From positions 62,001 to 126,000 of the forward strand of contig JAGWYK010000002.1 in NCBI GenBank assembly GCA_018969405.1: DNA of 64,000 nt. Reading direction: 5' to 3'. Of this stretch, positions 7,905 through 14,871 are shown piece after piece (position 1 is the first letter of the stretch; each line of letters starts with the position of its first letter). Below the pieces are notes generated by a model. That model saw nothing but the letters and a program-made list of their open reading frames with translations. It had not been told where the DNA came from and searched no databases. Origin of the DNA: Acidobacteriota bacterium (GTDB lineage Bacteria > Actinomycetota > Acidimicrobiia > Acidimicrobiales > Acidimicrobilacustridaceae). The position numbers and the translations under genes were made by a program.

Positions 7905-8348
7905 TCAGGTTAGGGGTCGGCCGGGTTCCTCACCCCGTTGGGGCCCGTATCCGCGGGCGACCTCACCGGGCTCCAGGGGCCGCATGATCAGGTCGATCGC
8001 CAGCCAGATGGTCTTCGAGAACGGGAAGAACAGCACCGGCATGAACGCCGCGATGGCGACGGCGATCACCAGCAGCCCGACCCCAGGTGCTTCGGGCCAA
8101 CTCAGCAGGAATCCTGCGATGAGGGCGAGCAGCAGGGATCCGAAACTCACGATGGTGTTGATGCCGAGGTCACCGGTCCAGTGGCCCTCGATGCGTTCGA
8201 AGCGCAGGTCGCAGCACGGGCAGCGCTCGGCGAGGGTGAACCATCGGGTGAAGAGGTGGCCGCTGTTGCACACGGCGCAGTGCTTGCGACAGCCGCGCAG
8301 CAGGGCCTGCAGCGGTCGGATGGTCGGATCGGGAGGGACGGTGCGCAT
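7905..8348 (-). CDS. DUF983 zinc-ribbon membrane protein (copy 1)
   Basis: 147 aa. A C-A-V-C ... C-P-C-C double CxxC zinc-ribbon-like head is followed by R-I-E-G-H-W-T-G-D and two strongly hydrophobic helices, the DUF983 architecture. The end P-F-S-K-T-I-W-L-A-I-D-L-I-M-R-P-L matches the second copy at 10082 (P-H-S-R-T-L-W-V-A-I-D-L-A-M-T-P-L), so they are paralogues 1.7 kb apart. Function is unknown. Confidence 0.82.
   Translation of the reverse strand: MRTVPPDPTIRPLQALLRGCRKHCAVCNSGHLFTRWFTLAERCPCCDLRFERIEGHWTGDLGINTIVSFGSLLLALIAGFLLSWPEAPGVGLLVIAVAIAAFMPVLFFPFSKTIWLAIDLIMRPLEPGEVARGYGPQRGEEPGRPLT
7907..7912 (-). promoter_or_regulatory. Leaderless -10 (TAACCT) for the FAD oxidoreductase
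   Basis: TAACCT on the minus strand ends 9 bases before the ATG at 7897. It lies inside the last codons of the upstream DUF983 gene. Confidence 0.4.
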
Positions 8349-8386
8349 GGGCGGGATCGGGGGGCGATGGTGGATCGCTCGCCCGC

Positions 8387-8905
8387 TCAGAACGTGATCT
8401 CGGGATCGATGTGGGTGATGTCGAGGGGGGTGTCGGGGAGCCGCCCGGCCACCAGGTCGGGCAGGAACTCGCGCAGACGGCGGGGCAGCACGGCGTCGGT
8501 GGAGCTGAGCAGCGCATCGATGTGCCACCAGTCATGACCCCGGAAGGCCATGGCCTCGAACACCTCGAGTCCGCCGGGGCGGATGGTGTCGAGGTCGATG
8601 CGATCGGTCCAGGCGATGTGCACGAACTCCTGCTGGTCGAACTTCCAGCCGGCGAAGGTGAACTTGGCGTGCTGGGTCCAGACGCAGGGTCCGATCTCGG
8701 CCCCGACGATGCCGGTCTCCTCGTAGAGCTCGCGCGCCGCCGCCTCGGCGCTGGTCTCGCCCCGCTCGATGCCGCCCCCGGGGATCTCCCACCAGTGACC
8801 CTTGGAGGAATCGGCGGGATCGGAGGCGCGCAGCAGCAGGGTGTGACCGTGCTGATCGAGCACGACCACCCGCGCCGCCGTCCGTCGCAGCACCCACTCA
8901 GCCAT
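8387..8905 (-). CDS. Nudix hydrolase
   Basis: 172 aa. A full Nudix box is visible: G-G-G-I-E-R-G-E-T ... A-A-A-R-E-L-Y-E-E-T-G-I (G-x5-E-x7-R-E-U-x-E-E-x-G-U), preceded by W-W-E-I-P. It hydrolyses a nucleoside diphosphate linked to another group; the substrate is not predictable. The start at 8905 overlaps the stop of the DUF2332 gene by 8 bases, so the two are coupled. Confidence 0.9.
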   Translation of the reverse strand: MAEWVLRRTAARVVVLDQHGHTLLLRASDPADSSKGHWWEIPGGGIERGETSAEAAARELYEETGIVGAEIGPCVWTQHAKFTFAGWKFDQQEFVHIAWTDRIDLDTIRPGGLEVFEAMAFRGHDWWHIDALLSSTDAVLPRRLREFLPDLVAGRLPDTPLDITHIDPEITF

Positions 8906-10037
8906 CGTCTCGCTCCCCGTGGTCGAAGCCGTCGTCGGACCAGGCCATCCAACGGCCATGAGGGTGGCACATGGCGAGCGGGGTGGTCATGACCGAGCCC
9001 TCGCGCCAGTGGCGCAGCGAGAGCAGCGTGGGGGTGCCGTCGCCCTCGTCGTCGTAGGCAGATGTGAACTGATCCACCGAGTCGATCCCGGGGGTGAAGC
9101 GGGGTTCCTCGAGGGTGAGCATGGCGAGGTCGCGGCGGGTGCCGATGGCGTCGAGGGCGGCGACCAGGGACGCTCGCCCGTCGGCGGGGATGTACGCCAT
9201 CGCCCAGGTGGACAGCACGACCGGCAGCAGCTCGGGATCGGCGGCGGCGACCAAGGGTGCGAGATCGGTGACCGCATCACCGCGCACCAGGGAGGGTGGT
9301 TCGAGGGTCACGACCGACAGGGCGGCCTCCAGCCGGGCCGAGCGCTCGGGGAGATCGGGCCAGAGGCAGGCCCGCAGCCACCGCGCCTGCACAGGATCGG
9401 AGGCGTCGATCGGCGCCGGGTCGACCCCGGTGCGTGCCGCGATCGACGGGAGAGGTCCGATCGGGGGAGTGTCGGGGCCGCGCAGCTCGCAGCACAGCTG
9501 CACCGGCGAGGATGAGGGTCCGAAGGTTCCGAGGACGGTGCCGTCGCGCAGCAGCTCCACATGCCACCGATCGACGAACAGGTTGAGACCGGCACTGGGT
9601 CCGCATTCGATCAGTGCGATGGCCCGGTCACCGGTGTCGATGGTGGCCAGTCCGGCGGCGATGGCGGCGCTGCGTCCCACCTCGTTGGTCTGCACCGATC
9701 GGGTGCGCATGGTGGTGACGATGTCCGCGCCGTGCTCGGCGATGGCGAGATCGACCGCTGCGGCGGCATCGACCGAGGAGTCCCCCGCCATGAGTCGGGC
9801 CAGTGGAGTGGACGTTCCGGTCAGGGCGAGATCGTGGAGTGCGGCATGGAACAGCACCGGGACCCGACCGCGTCGGGAGTTCGGCGCCGCCGCCCGATCG
9901 ACGAACTCCAGCAGCTCGGGTGATGCCGCCACATGACGGGCGATGCGCTCGTAGGTGGGGGAGTAGCCGGCGAAGTCGTGATCGGCGAGGAACAGGAACA
10001 GCGTCCGCAGTTCATCGGTCCGCACCGGATCACCCAT
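8898..10037 (-). CDS. DUF2332 family protein
   Basis: 379 aa. It matches the DUF2332 family of actinobacteria and proteobacteria: F-A-G-Y-S-P-T-Y-E-R-I early, V-Q-T-N-E-V-G-R-S-A and E-C-G-P-S-A-G-L-N-L in the middle, and W-A-M-A-Y-I-P late. The E-x-G-x-S-A-G-L-N-L block resembles a methyltransferase-type nucleotide loop, but no activity is established. The ATG at 10037 has TATCGT 7 bases upstream; the longer reading from 10163 has no family similarity. Confidence 0.83.
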   Translation of the reverse strand: MGDPVRTDELRTLFLFLADHDFAGYSPTYERIARHVAASPELLEFVDRAAAPNSRRGRVPVLFHAALHDLALTGTSTPLARLMAGDSSVDAAAAVDLAIAEHGADIVTTMRTRSVQTNEVGRSAAIAAGLATIDTGDRAIALIECGPSAGLNLFVDRWHVELLRDGTVLGTFGPSSSPVQLCCELRGPDTPPIGPLPSIAARTGVDPAPIDASDPVQARWLRACLWPDLPERSARLEAALSVVTLEPPSLVRGDAVTDLAPLVAAADPELLPVVLSTWAMAYIPADGRASLVAALDAIGTRRDLAMLTLEEPRFTPGIDSVDQFTSAYDDEGDGTPTLLSLRHWREGSVMTTPLAMCHPHGRWMAWSDDGFDHGERDDG

Positions 10038-10044
10038 CGAGGAC

Positions 10045-10050
10045 ACGATA
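10045..10050 (-). promoter_or_regulatory. Leaderless -10 (TATCGT) for DUF2332
   Basis: TATCGT on the minus strand ends 7 bases before the ATG at 10037. The divergent DUF983 gene starts only 45 bases away. Confidence 0.5.
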
Positions 10051-10081
10051 CAGCCGACCCGAGTCGTCGACTCTCGGCCCC

Positions 10082-10537
10082 ATGGGACAACATGGGCCGG
10101 TGAGTGTGTCGGCGTCGACGTTGCTGAAGCGAGGCATGCTCCGGCGCTGCCCGGTGTGTGCACAGGGCCGACTCTTCCACCGCTGGGTGGTGATGGTGCC
10201 GGCCTGTCCCCGGTGCGGGCTGATGTTCCGGCGCGAACCGGGGCAGTGGCTGGGATCGTGGTTCCTCAACGTCTGTGTCGTGCAGACCGTGGTGATCCTC
10301 ATCCTCGCCGTCGGTGTGGGTGTGACCTGGCCCGATCCGCCGCTGGGGTTCATCGGATCGTTCACCGCCCTGAGCGCGTTGGCGGTCCCGATCCTGTTCT
10401 TCCCCCACTCCCGCACCCTCTGGGTGGCGATCGATCTGGCCATGACCCCGCTCGGATTCGACGACGGTGTCGCCCCCGGGTTCGAGCTCGAGTCGGATCT
10501 CGAACGCTGGCGGGCGGAGCGTGACGATCAGTCCTGA
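10082..10537 (+). CDS. DUF983 zinc-ribbon membrane protein (copy 2)
   Basis: 151 aa. C-P-V-C ... C-P-R-C-G-L-M-F-R-R-E-P-G-Q-W-L-G-S is a clear zinc ribbon followed by two membrane helices. It is paralogous to the protein at 7905. ATG 10082 is used; GTG 10100 is an alternative that loses six residues. GACTCT, 7 bases before the ATG, is a weak -10. The last three residues and the stop lie in a 24-bp palindrome shared with the convergent gene. Confidence 0.83.
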   Translation: MGQHGPVSVSASTLLKRGMLRRCPVCAQGRLFHRWVVMVPACPRCGLMFRREPGQWLGSWFLNVCVVQTVVILILAVGVGVTWPDPPLGFIGSFTALSALAVPILFFPHSRTLWVAIDLAMTPLGFDDGVAPGFELESDLERWRAERDDQS

Positions 10538-10549
10538 TCAGGACTGATC
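10526..10549. terminator. Perfect 24-bp palindrome across two convergent stop codons
   Basis: A 10-bp stem (GATCAGTCCT / AGGACTGATC) with a GATC loop. It contains the TGA of the DUF983 gene (10535-10537) and the complement of the TGA of the lipoprotein gene (10538-10540). It is a good candidate for a bidirectional transcription terminator; no U-tract follows on either strand. Confidence 0.6.
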
Positions 10550-11131
10550 AGGACGCAGCACCACCACCGTGAAGGTGACGGTGCGGGTCGCATCGCCGCT
10601 GCCGCCGATGCGCACGTAGCGCAGACGGATCTCGGTGATTCCGGGAGTGCGCCCAGCGAAGCTGGTGACCTGCACGAGCGGCGCGGCCTCCGGTGCATCG
10701 GGATCGAGGGTGGTCGTGGTGGCGGGTTGCCCGGTGGCCATCGGTTCGATGATCGTGGTGGTCGACGTCGACGTCGATGTCGATGTCGACGTCGAGGCCA
10801 GCAGGGTCCGATCGTCACGGAACTCACTGGAGAGGGGCACGACCACGGCGGTGTCGACCGGCTCGAGTTCCCAGTGCCAGCCCCGGGTGGGATCGGCGGG
10901 CAGGACCAGTTCGAACCTTCGCCCCGGACCGACCACCACCGACCGCGTCGGATCGGTTCCCAGCACCGGAGCGAGTGGGTCGACGGTGGTCGAGGAGTCG
11001 GTGGCCATCGCCGTGGAGGTGGTGGTGGCATCCTCGCCCGAGGAACCACCGCAGGCCGAGGTGATCGCCACGACCATGAGCACGAGGCCGAGACCGAGCG
11101 ACAGCAGAGCACGGCGGTTCGGGCGGGCCAT
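10538..11131 (-). CDS. Secreted lipoprotein, chagasin-like (protease inhibitor I42) fold
   Basis: 197 aa. It has a lipoprotein signal with lipobox I-T-S-A-C-G (Cys about residue 27). The mature part has R-G-W-H-W-E-L and, near the end, A-G-R-T-P-G-I-T-E-I-R-L-R-Y-V-R, which correspond to the G-x-x-W and the long strand-loop of chagasin-type cysteine-protease inhibitors. A Ser-Thr dipeptide run (six GTCGAC-like hexamers at 10761-10796) is inserted between them, plus further Thr-rich stretches. The inhibitor role is inference. Confidence 0.72.
   Translation of the reverse strand: MARPNRRALLSLGLGLVLMVVAITSACGGSSGEDATTTSTAMATDSSTTVDPLAPVLGTDPTRSVVVGPGRRFELVLPADPTRGWHWELEPVDTAVVVPLSSEFRDDRTLLASTSTSTSTSTSTTTIIEPMATGQPATTTTLDPDAPEAAPLVQVTSFAGRTPGITEIRLRYVRIGGSGDATRTVTFTVVVLRPDQS
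10761..10796 (+). repeat. Hexamer microsatellite inside the lipoprotein gene
   Basis: Six head-to-tail GTCGAY/GTCGAG hexamers encode a Ser-Thr linker on the minus strand. The unit is in phase with the reading frame, so slippage would change linker length by two residues without a frameshift. Confidence 0.85.
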
Positions 11132-11137
11132 GGGCGA

Positions 11138-11143
11138 ACACTA
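11138..11143 (-). promoter_or_regulatory. Leaderless -10 (TAGTGT) for the lipoprotein
   Basis: TAGTGT on the minus strand is exactly 6 bases before the ATG at 11131. Confidence 0.55.
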
Positions 11144-11210
11144 GGCCCCGCCTCCGTCGTCACCGCCCGCGCCGGTGTCGGCCGGTGTCATCGCCCGCTC
11201 GGCGGGGATC

Positions 11211-11216
11211 TACAGT
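11211..11216 (+). promoter_or_regulatory. Leaderless -10 (TACAGT) for the acyl-CoA dehydrogenase
   Basis: TACAGT ends 8 bases before GTG 11225, with no Shine-Dalgarno. Confidence 0.5.
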
Positions 11217-11224
11217 CGGGCACC

Positions 11225-12454
11225 GTGAACTTCGACGAAACCCCGGAACAGGCCGCCCTCCGAGCAGAGATCCGAGCGTTCCTCGATGCCAACGCCTCCC
11301 GCAAGACCGGCACCGACGCCGACTGGTCCCGGGGGCCCGTGGACGACAGCCATGAGGCCGCAGAGGCCTACATGGCCCGCTGCCAGCAGTGGCAGCGCAC
11401 CCTGTTCGACAACGGGTGGGCGGGCATCACCTGGCCGAAGGAGTTCGGCGGCCGGGGCGGTTCCGCCGCCGACGCCATCATCTTCGGTCAGGAGGTCGCG
11501 GCCTACGACGTGACCGCCGGCTTCCTCAACGCCGCCCTCTCCCTGGTCGGTCCGCCCATCATGCGCCACGGCAACGCCGCCCAGCAGGAGCGGTACCTCA
11601 GGCCGCTGCTGCGCGGCGATGAGCTGTGGTGCCAGCTGTTCTCCGAGCCGGGCGCCGGTTCCGATCTCGCCGCTCTCGGCACCCGCGCCGTGCGCGACGG
11701 TGATCAGTTCATCGTCAACGGCCAGAAGGTGTGGAACTCCGAGGCCCAGCACGCCGATTTCGGGATCCTCATCACCCGCACGAACCCCGACGCCCCCAAG
11801 CACCGGGGCATCACGTTCTTCATCGTCGACATGCACACCCCCGGCATCGAGGTGCGCCCGCTGCGTCAGGCCAACGGCCAGTCGCATTTCAACGAGGTGT
11901 TCTTCAACGACGTCCCGATCCCGGTGGAGAACGTCATCGGCGAGATCGACAACGGCTGGCCCGTGACCCGTACGGTGCTCACCAGTGAGGCCGGTCTCAT
12001 CGGTGGTGGCGGCGGTGTCGCCGGGTTCGCCACGCTGCTCGAGACCGCACGCCGGTTCGGGCGCACCGACGATCCCGTGGTTCGCCAGGGACTGGCCGAT
12101 GTGTACGCCCGGGAGCGGATGCTGTCGCTGATGGGTCTGCGCATGCAGACCTTCATCATGAACGGACGCGGCCGGCCGCCGCATCCCTCGGTGATGAAGA
12201 ACTTCATGACGCAGTCCTCGGAGATCAAGACCAGTCTCGCCCTCGAGATCGAAGGGCCCGACGGCATGCTCGACCGGGCCGATGCCCCCGATTCCGGCTT
12301 CTGGCAGAACGCCGTGCTCACGCAGTTCGCGTCGCGCATCGGCGGAGGCACCAATGAGGTGCATCGCAACATGATCGCCGAGGGGGCGCTGGGTCTTCCC
12401 CGCGACGCGCAGCCCGACAAGGACCTCCCCTGGAAGGACATCCTCAAGGCCTAG
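11225..12454 (+). CDS. Acyl-CoA dehydrogenase
   Basis: 409 aa of the FadE type. Visible are W-P-K-E-F-G-G-R-G-G near residue 75, the flavin/substrate segment Q-L-F-S-E-P-G-A-G-S-D-L-A, N-G-Q-K-V-W-N-S-E-A, and the C-terminal G-G-G-T-N-E-V-H-R-N-M-I-A-E. The position usually held by the catalytic Glu in the C-terminal domain is not obvious, as in several FadE subfamilies acting on branched or steroid side-chain acyl-CoAs. It oxidises acyl-CoA to enoyl-CoA with FAD. GTG start by homology and the -10. Confidence 0.9.
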   Translation: MNFDETPEQAALRAEIRAFLDANASRKTGTDADWSRGPVDDSHEAAEAYMARCQQWQRTLFDNGWAGITWPKEFGGRGGSAADAIIFGQEVAAYDVTAGFLNAALSLVGPPIMRHGNAAQQERYLRPLLRGDELWCQLFSEPGAGSDLAALGTRAVRDGDQFIVNGQKVWNSEAQHADFGILITRTNPDAPKHRGITFFIVDMHTPGIEVRPLRQANGQSHFNEVFFNDVPIPVENVIGEIDNGWPVTRTVLTSEAGLIGGGGGVAGFATLLETARRFGRTDDPVVRQGLADVYARERMLSLMGLRMQTFIMNGRGRPPHPSVMKNFMTQSSEIKTSLALEIEGPDGMLDRADAPDSGFWQNAVLTQFASRIGGGTNEVHRNMIAEGALGLPRDAQPDKDLPWKDILKA

Positions 12455-12471
12455 CTGCAGGTCATGCTGGT

Positions 12472-12489
12472 CGGGCGCCGCTGCGCCCG
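12472..12489. terminator. Stem-loop between convergent genes
   Basis: A 7-bp all-GC stem (CGGGCGC / GCGCCCG) with a CGCT loop sits between the stops at 12454 and 12492. It is probably a U-less bidirectional terminator. Confidence 0.55.
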
Positions 12490-12491
12490 GT

Positions 12492-13355
12492 TCAGTCGAG
12501 CTTCAGCACCCGCCGGGCGTTCTCGCGCAGGAACTTCGGCCACACCTCGTCCTTGAACGGCACGTTCGGCAGTTCGGCGAAGATGCGGTCGTAGCTGAGA
12601 CCGGCGGGGAAGTAGCCGGCGTAGATGATCTTGTCGGCACCGCGGCTGTTGGCGTAGTCGATGATGTTCTTCGGGTAGTGCTTCGGGGCGAACGCCGAGG
12701 TCGAGTAGTAGAGGTTCGGCCACTTGAGCATGAGCTTCATGGCCAGCTCGGTCCACGGTTCGGCACCGTGGCGCATGACGAAGGTGAGATCGGGGAAGTC
12801 GTACATGACCTCGTCGATGAGCTCGACATGCTGCGGTGCGAAGGGCACGCGGGGGCCGGGGATGCCGGCGCAGACGAAGATCGGGAGATCGAGCTCCACG
12901 CACAGGGCGTAGAACGGATACATCCGCTTGTCGTTGATGGGCACCCGGTAGCCGGCGGGGAAGGTGCTCAGTGCGCTGAGGCCGATCTGCTCATGGGTCG
13001 CCCGGATGCGACGGATCTCGGTCATCACATCGTTGGGATCGAACTCGAGACAGGTGATGAACCGGTCCGGATGCAGTTCGAGGGCGCGGATGCAGTCCTC
13101 GTTCTCCGGTCGGTAGCCGAGCATGGCTGTCTCGATGTTGTGGCGGTCGAGGTTGTCCATGAGGAACGCCACCGGATCGATGCTCTCCTCGATGTCGGGT
13201 GGGACGTCCTTGAACATGTACTGCGCCGGGAAGCGGAAGTCCTTGGACTCCTGGTCGCGGAGGTGGGGGGCCAGGAACTTGTAGACCTCCTTGCGGTTGC
13301 GACTGGGCATGCCCACGAAGGTCTCGATGATCCTGATGTCGGTCGGGAATCCCAT
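12492..13355 (-). CDS. Amidohydrolase-2 superfamily protein lacking the usual metal ligands
   Basis: 287 aa TIM barrel related to ACMSD/LigJ-type amidohydrolases, ending in the typical R-E-N-A-R-R-V-L-K-L. Where active members have D-x-H-x-H at the first strand, this protein has E-T-F-V-G. Where they have G-S-D-Y-P after the last strand, it has A-G-Y-F-P. A His in V-M-R-H-G remains. It may be a non-hydrolytic member or use other ligands; some actinobacterial homologues share the altered N-terminus. AAAGG lies about 10 bases before the ATG. Confidence 0.82.
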   Translation of the reverse strand: MGFPTDIRIIETFVGMPSRNRKEVYKFLAPHLRDQESKDFRFPAQYMFKDVPPDIEESIDPVAFLMDNLDRHNIETAMLGYRPENEDCIRALELHPDRFITCLEFDPNDVMTEIRRIRATHEQIGLSALSTFPAGYRVPINDKRMYPFYALCVELDLPIFVCAGIPGPRVPFAPQHVELIDEVMYDFPDLTFVMRHGAEPWTELAMKLMLKWPNLYYSTSAFAPKHYPKNIIDYANSRGADKIIYAGYFPAGLSYDRIFAELPNVPFKDEVWPKFLRENARRVLKLD

Positions 13356-13418
13356 GGTGCGGGGCCTTTCGCGTCGTTCGGAACGCCGAATCTAGGCGAT
13401 GGCGCCAGAGGTGCCGTT

Positions 13419-13460
13419 CGGGCGGCGCAGTCCTCCGGGCGGCGCGGTCCGGGCGGCGCC
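13419..13460 (+). repeat. CGGGCGGCGC, three spaced copies in a spacer
   Basis: Three copies of CGGGCGGCGC spaced 17 and 14 bases apart lie between the amidohydrolase start and the small gene at 13471. Confidence 0.6.
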
Positions 13461-13470
13461 GACCCGGTGA

Positions 13471-13671
13471 TCAGGCGGCGGTGGGGATCCGGTCCAGCGG
13501 CACCCCGGCGCGGATCTCGAGGAGCCAGGCCTGGAGCATGAGCTCGCTGGCCCGTCGCCGGTAGGACACCGCGAGGGGACCGTCATCGTGACCGGCCCGC
13601 CGGCGCAGACGTTCCGCTCGGGCCCGCAGGCCTCGGGCGTCGACCACCACCATCTCCTGTGTCCGCATCAT
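13471..13671 (-). CDS. Small basic hypothetical protein, 66 aa
   Basis: I do not recognise it. It is Arg-rich and almost entirely helical (R-G-L-R-A-R-A-E-R-L-R-R-R-A-G ... Y-R-R-R-A-S-E-L-M-L-Q-A-W-L-L-E), without signal or membrane segment. The start at 13671 (M-M-R-T-Q) is chosen because GGAGGG lies 5 bases upstream, a strong Shine-Dalgarno by the standard of this window. It could be a small nucleic-acid-binding or partner protein. Confidence 0.6.
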   Translation of the reverse strand: MMRTQEMVVVDARGLRARAERLRRRAGHDDGPLAVSYRRRASELMLQAWLLEIRAGVPLDRIPTAA

Positions 13672-13803
13672 CTGGTCCCTCCGATGCTCACTGCTGCGTC
13701 GTGGATGGATCTCGGTCCCTTCCATCCGGGACCATCAGATCGGCCGGAACGCACCGGAGTTGAGCGCGCCGTATCCGAGCACCGCGACGGGGGACCCGCT
13801 CGG

Positions 13804-14871
13804 TCAGGTGGTGGCCACCGCCGCCCCGCGTCCATAGCGATGCCGGAACAGCAGCTGGGCGACCAGACCGGCCGGCAGGGGGAGCCAGTACGACACGATG
13901 CGATAGGCGAGGGTGGCCAGCAGCGCATCGGCGGAGGGGACGCCCGACAGCACCAGCATGGCGGTGAGGCCGGCCTCGACGAAGCCGAGACCGCCGGGGG
14001 TGAGCGGGATCATCGTGAGCAGGGCGCTGGCGCCGTAGGCGAGCAGCACCAGACTGAGCCGAGGACGGACGCCCACGGCCATGAGGGCGGCGACCAGGGC
14101 GAAGTAGTCGAGCAGCCAGTTGCCGACCGCAGCGAGCAGAGCCCGCTTCCACCGGGCGCCGAGACCGGCCACCATGGCGTCGCGCTGCTGCACCAGCCCA
14201 TCCGCGGTGGGACCCCCGCTGCGGTGCATGCGCCGCAGGATCGGGGTCCAGATCCGCTGCAGCAGATCGCCGAACAACCGCAGGGGGCGGTCATGGCGGA
14301 CGATGACGTAGCCGAACAGGAACAGCACGAGGAACAGCAGCGCCCCGCCCCAGGCCACCCGGTCGAGGCCGTTGGGCACCGGGGCACCGACGATGGAACC
14401 CAGCAGCGCCACCATGGGGAGGCAGAACAGCACACCGTTGGAGATGATGGCGTTGGCGGCGAGGGCGGCCCCGGCGGAACCCCGGTCGATGCCCGAGACC
14501 GACAGCATGCGGAACCCGGTGGCCCCACCGACCGCCGCGCCACCGGGCAGCACCTTGGCCACGGCGTTGGACACCAACTGGGCGGTGCCGGCCACGAACC
14601 AGCTCACCTGGGGCAGGGCGACCCGGGTCAGGGCCCATGCGCACACGTACGAACCGCTCTCGAGGGCGATCATCACCACGAACCAGACCACGCTGAGGCT
14701 GCGCAGCCGCGGGACCGTGTCCCACATGTCGACCAGCTGGGGGGCCAGACCGTAGAGCGCGAACGCGGCGATGCCGAGCAGCAGCAGGCGCCCGAGGATG
14801 CGGGCGATCGACGGCGAGGCGGAGGTCGGTTCCTCTCCCGGGGTGAGATCGGGACCGGCGACGGGGTTCAG
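13804..14871 (-). CDS. YbhN / UPF0104-type membrane protein (lysylphosphatidylglycerol synthase TM-like)
   Basis: About 355 aa if begun at CTG 14871, with eight or so hydrophobic helices. The family signatures A-Q-L-V-S-N-A-V-A-K-V-L-P-G-G (helix end) and T-P-G-G-L-G-F-V-E-A-G-L are present. It is probably a lipid flippase-like or lipid-modifying membrane protein. The first ATG in frame is 14727, but the 48 codons before it encode the usual N-terminal segment and first helix (R-I-L-G-R-L-L-L-L-G-I-A-A-F-A-L-Y). No ATG, GTG or TTG exists there. CTG 14871 overlaps the upstream stop as CTGA. Confidence 0.75.
   Translation of the reverse strand: MNPVAGPDLTPGEEPTSASPSIARILGRLLLLGIAAFALYGLAPQLVDMWDTVPRLRSLSVVWFVVMIALESGSYVCAWALTRVALPQVSWFVAGTAQLVSNAVAKVLPGGAAVGGATGFRMLSVSGIDRGSAGAALAANAIISNGVLFCLPMVALLGSIVGAPVPNGLDRVAWGGALLFLVLFLFGYVIVRHDRPLRLFGDLLQRIWTPILRRMHRSGGPTADGLVQQRDAMVAGLGARWKRALLAAVGNWLLDYFALVAALMAVGVRPRLSLVLLAYGASALLTMIPLTPGGLGFVEAGLTAMLVLSGVPSADALLATLAYRIVSYWLPLPAGLVAQLLFRHRYGRGAAVATT

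Noticed and set aside
10761-10796. Regular short repeats as a CRISPR or iteron array
   Set aside because: The unit is 6 bp with no spacers and lies inside a coding region as a Ser-Thr linker.
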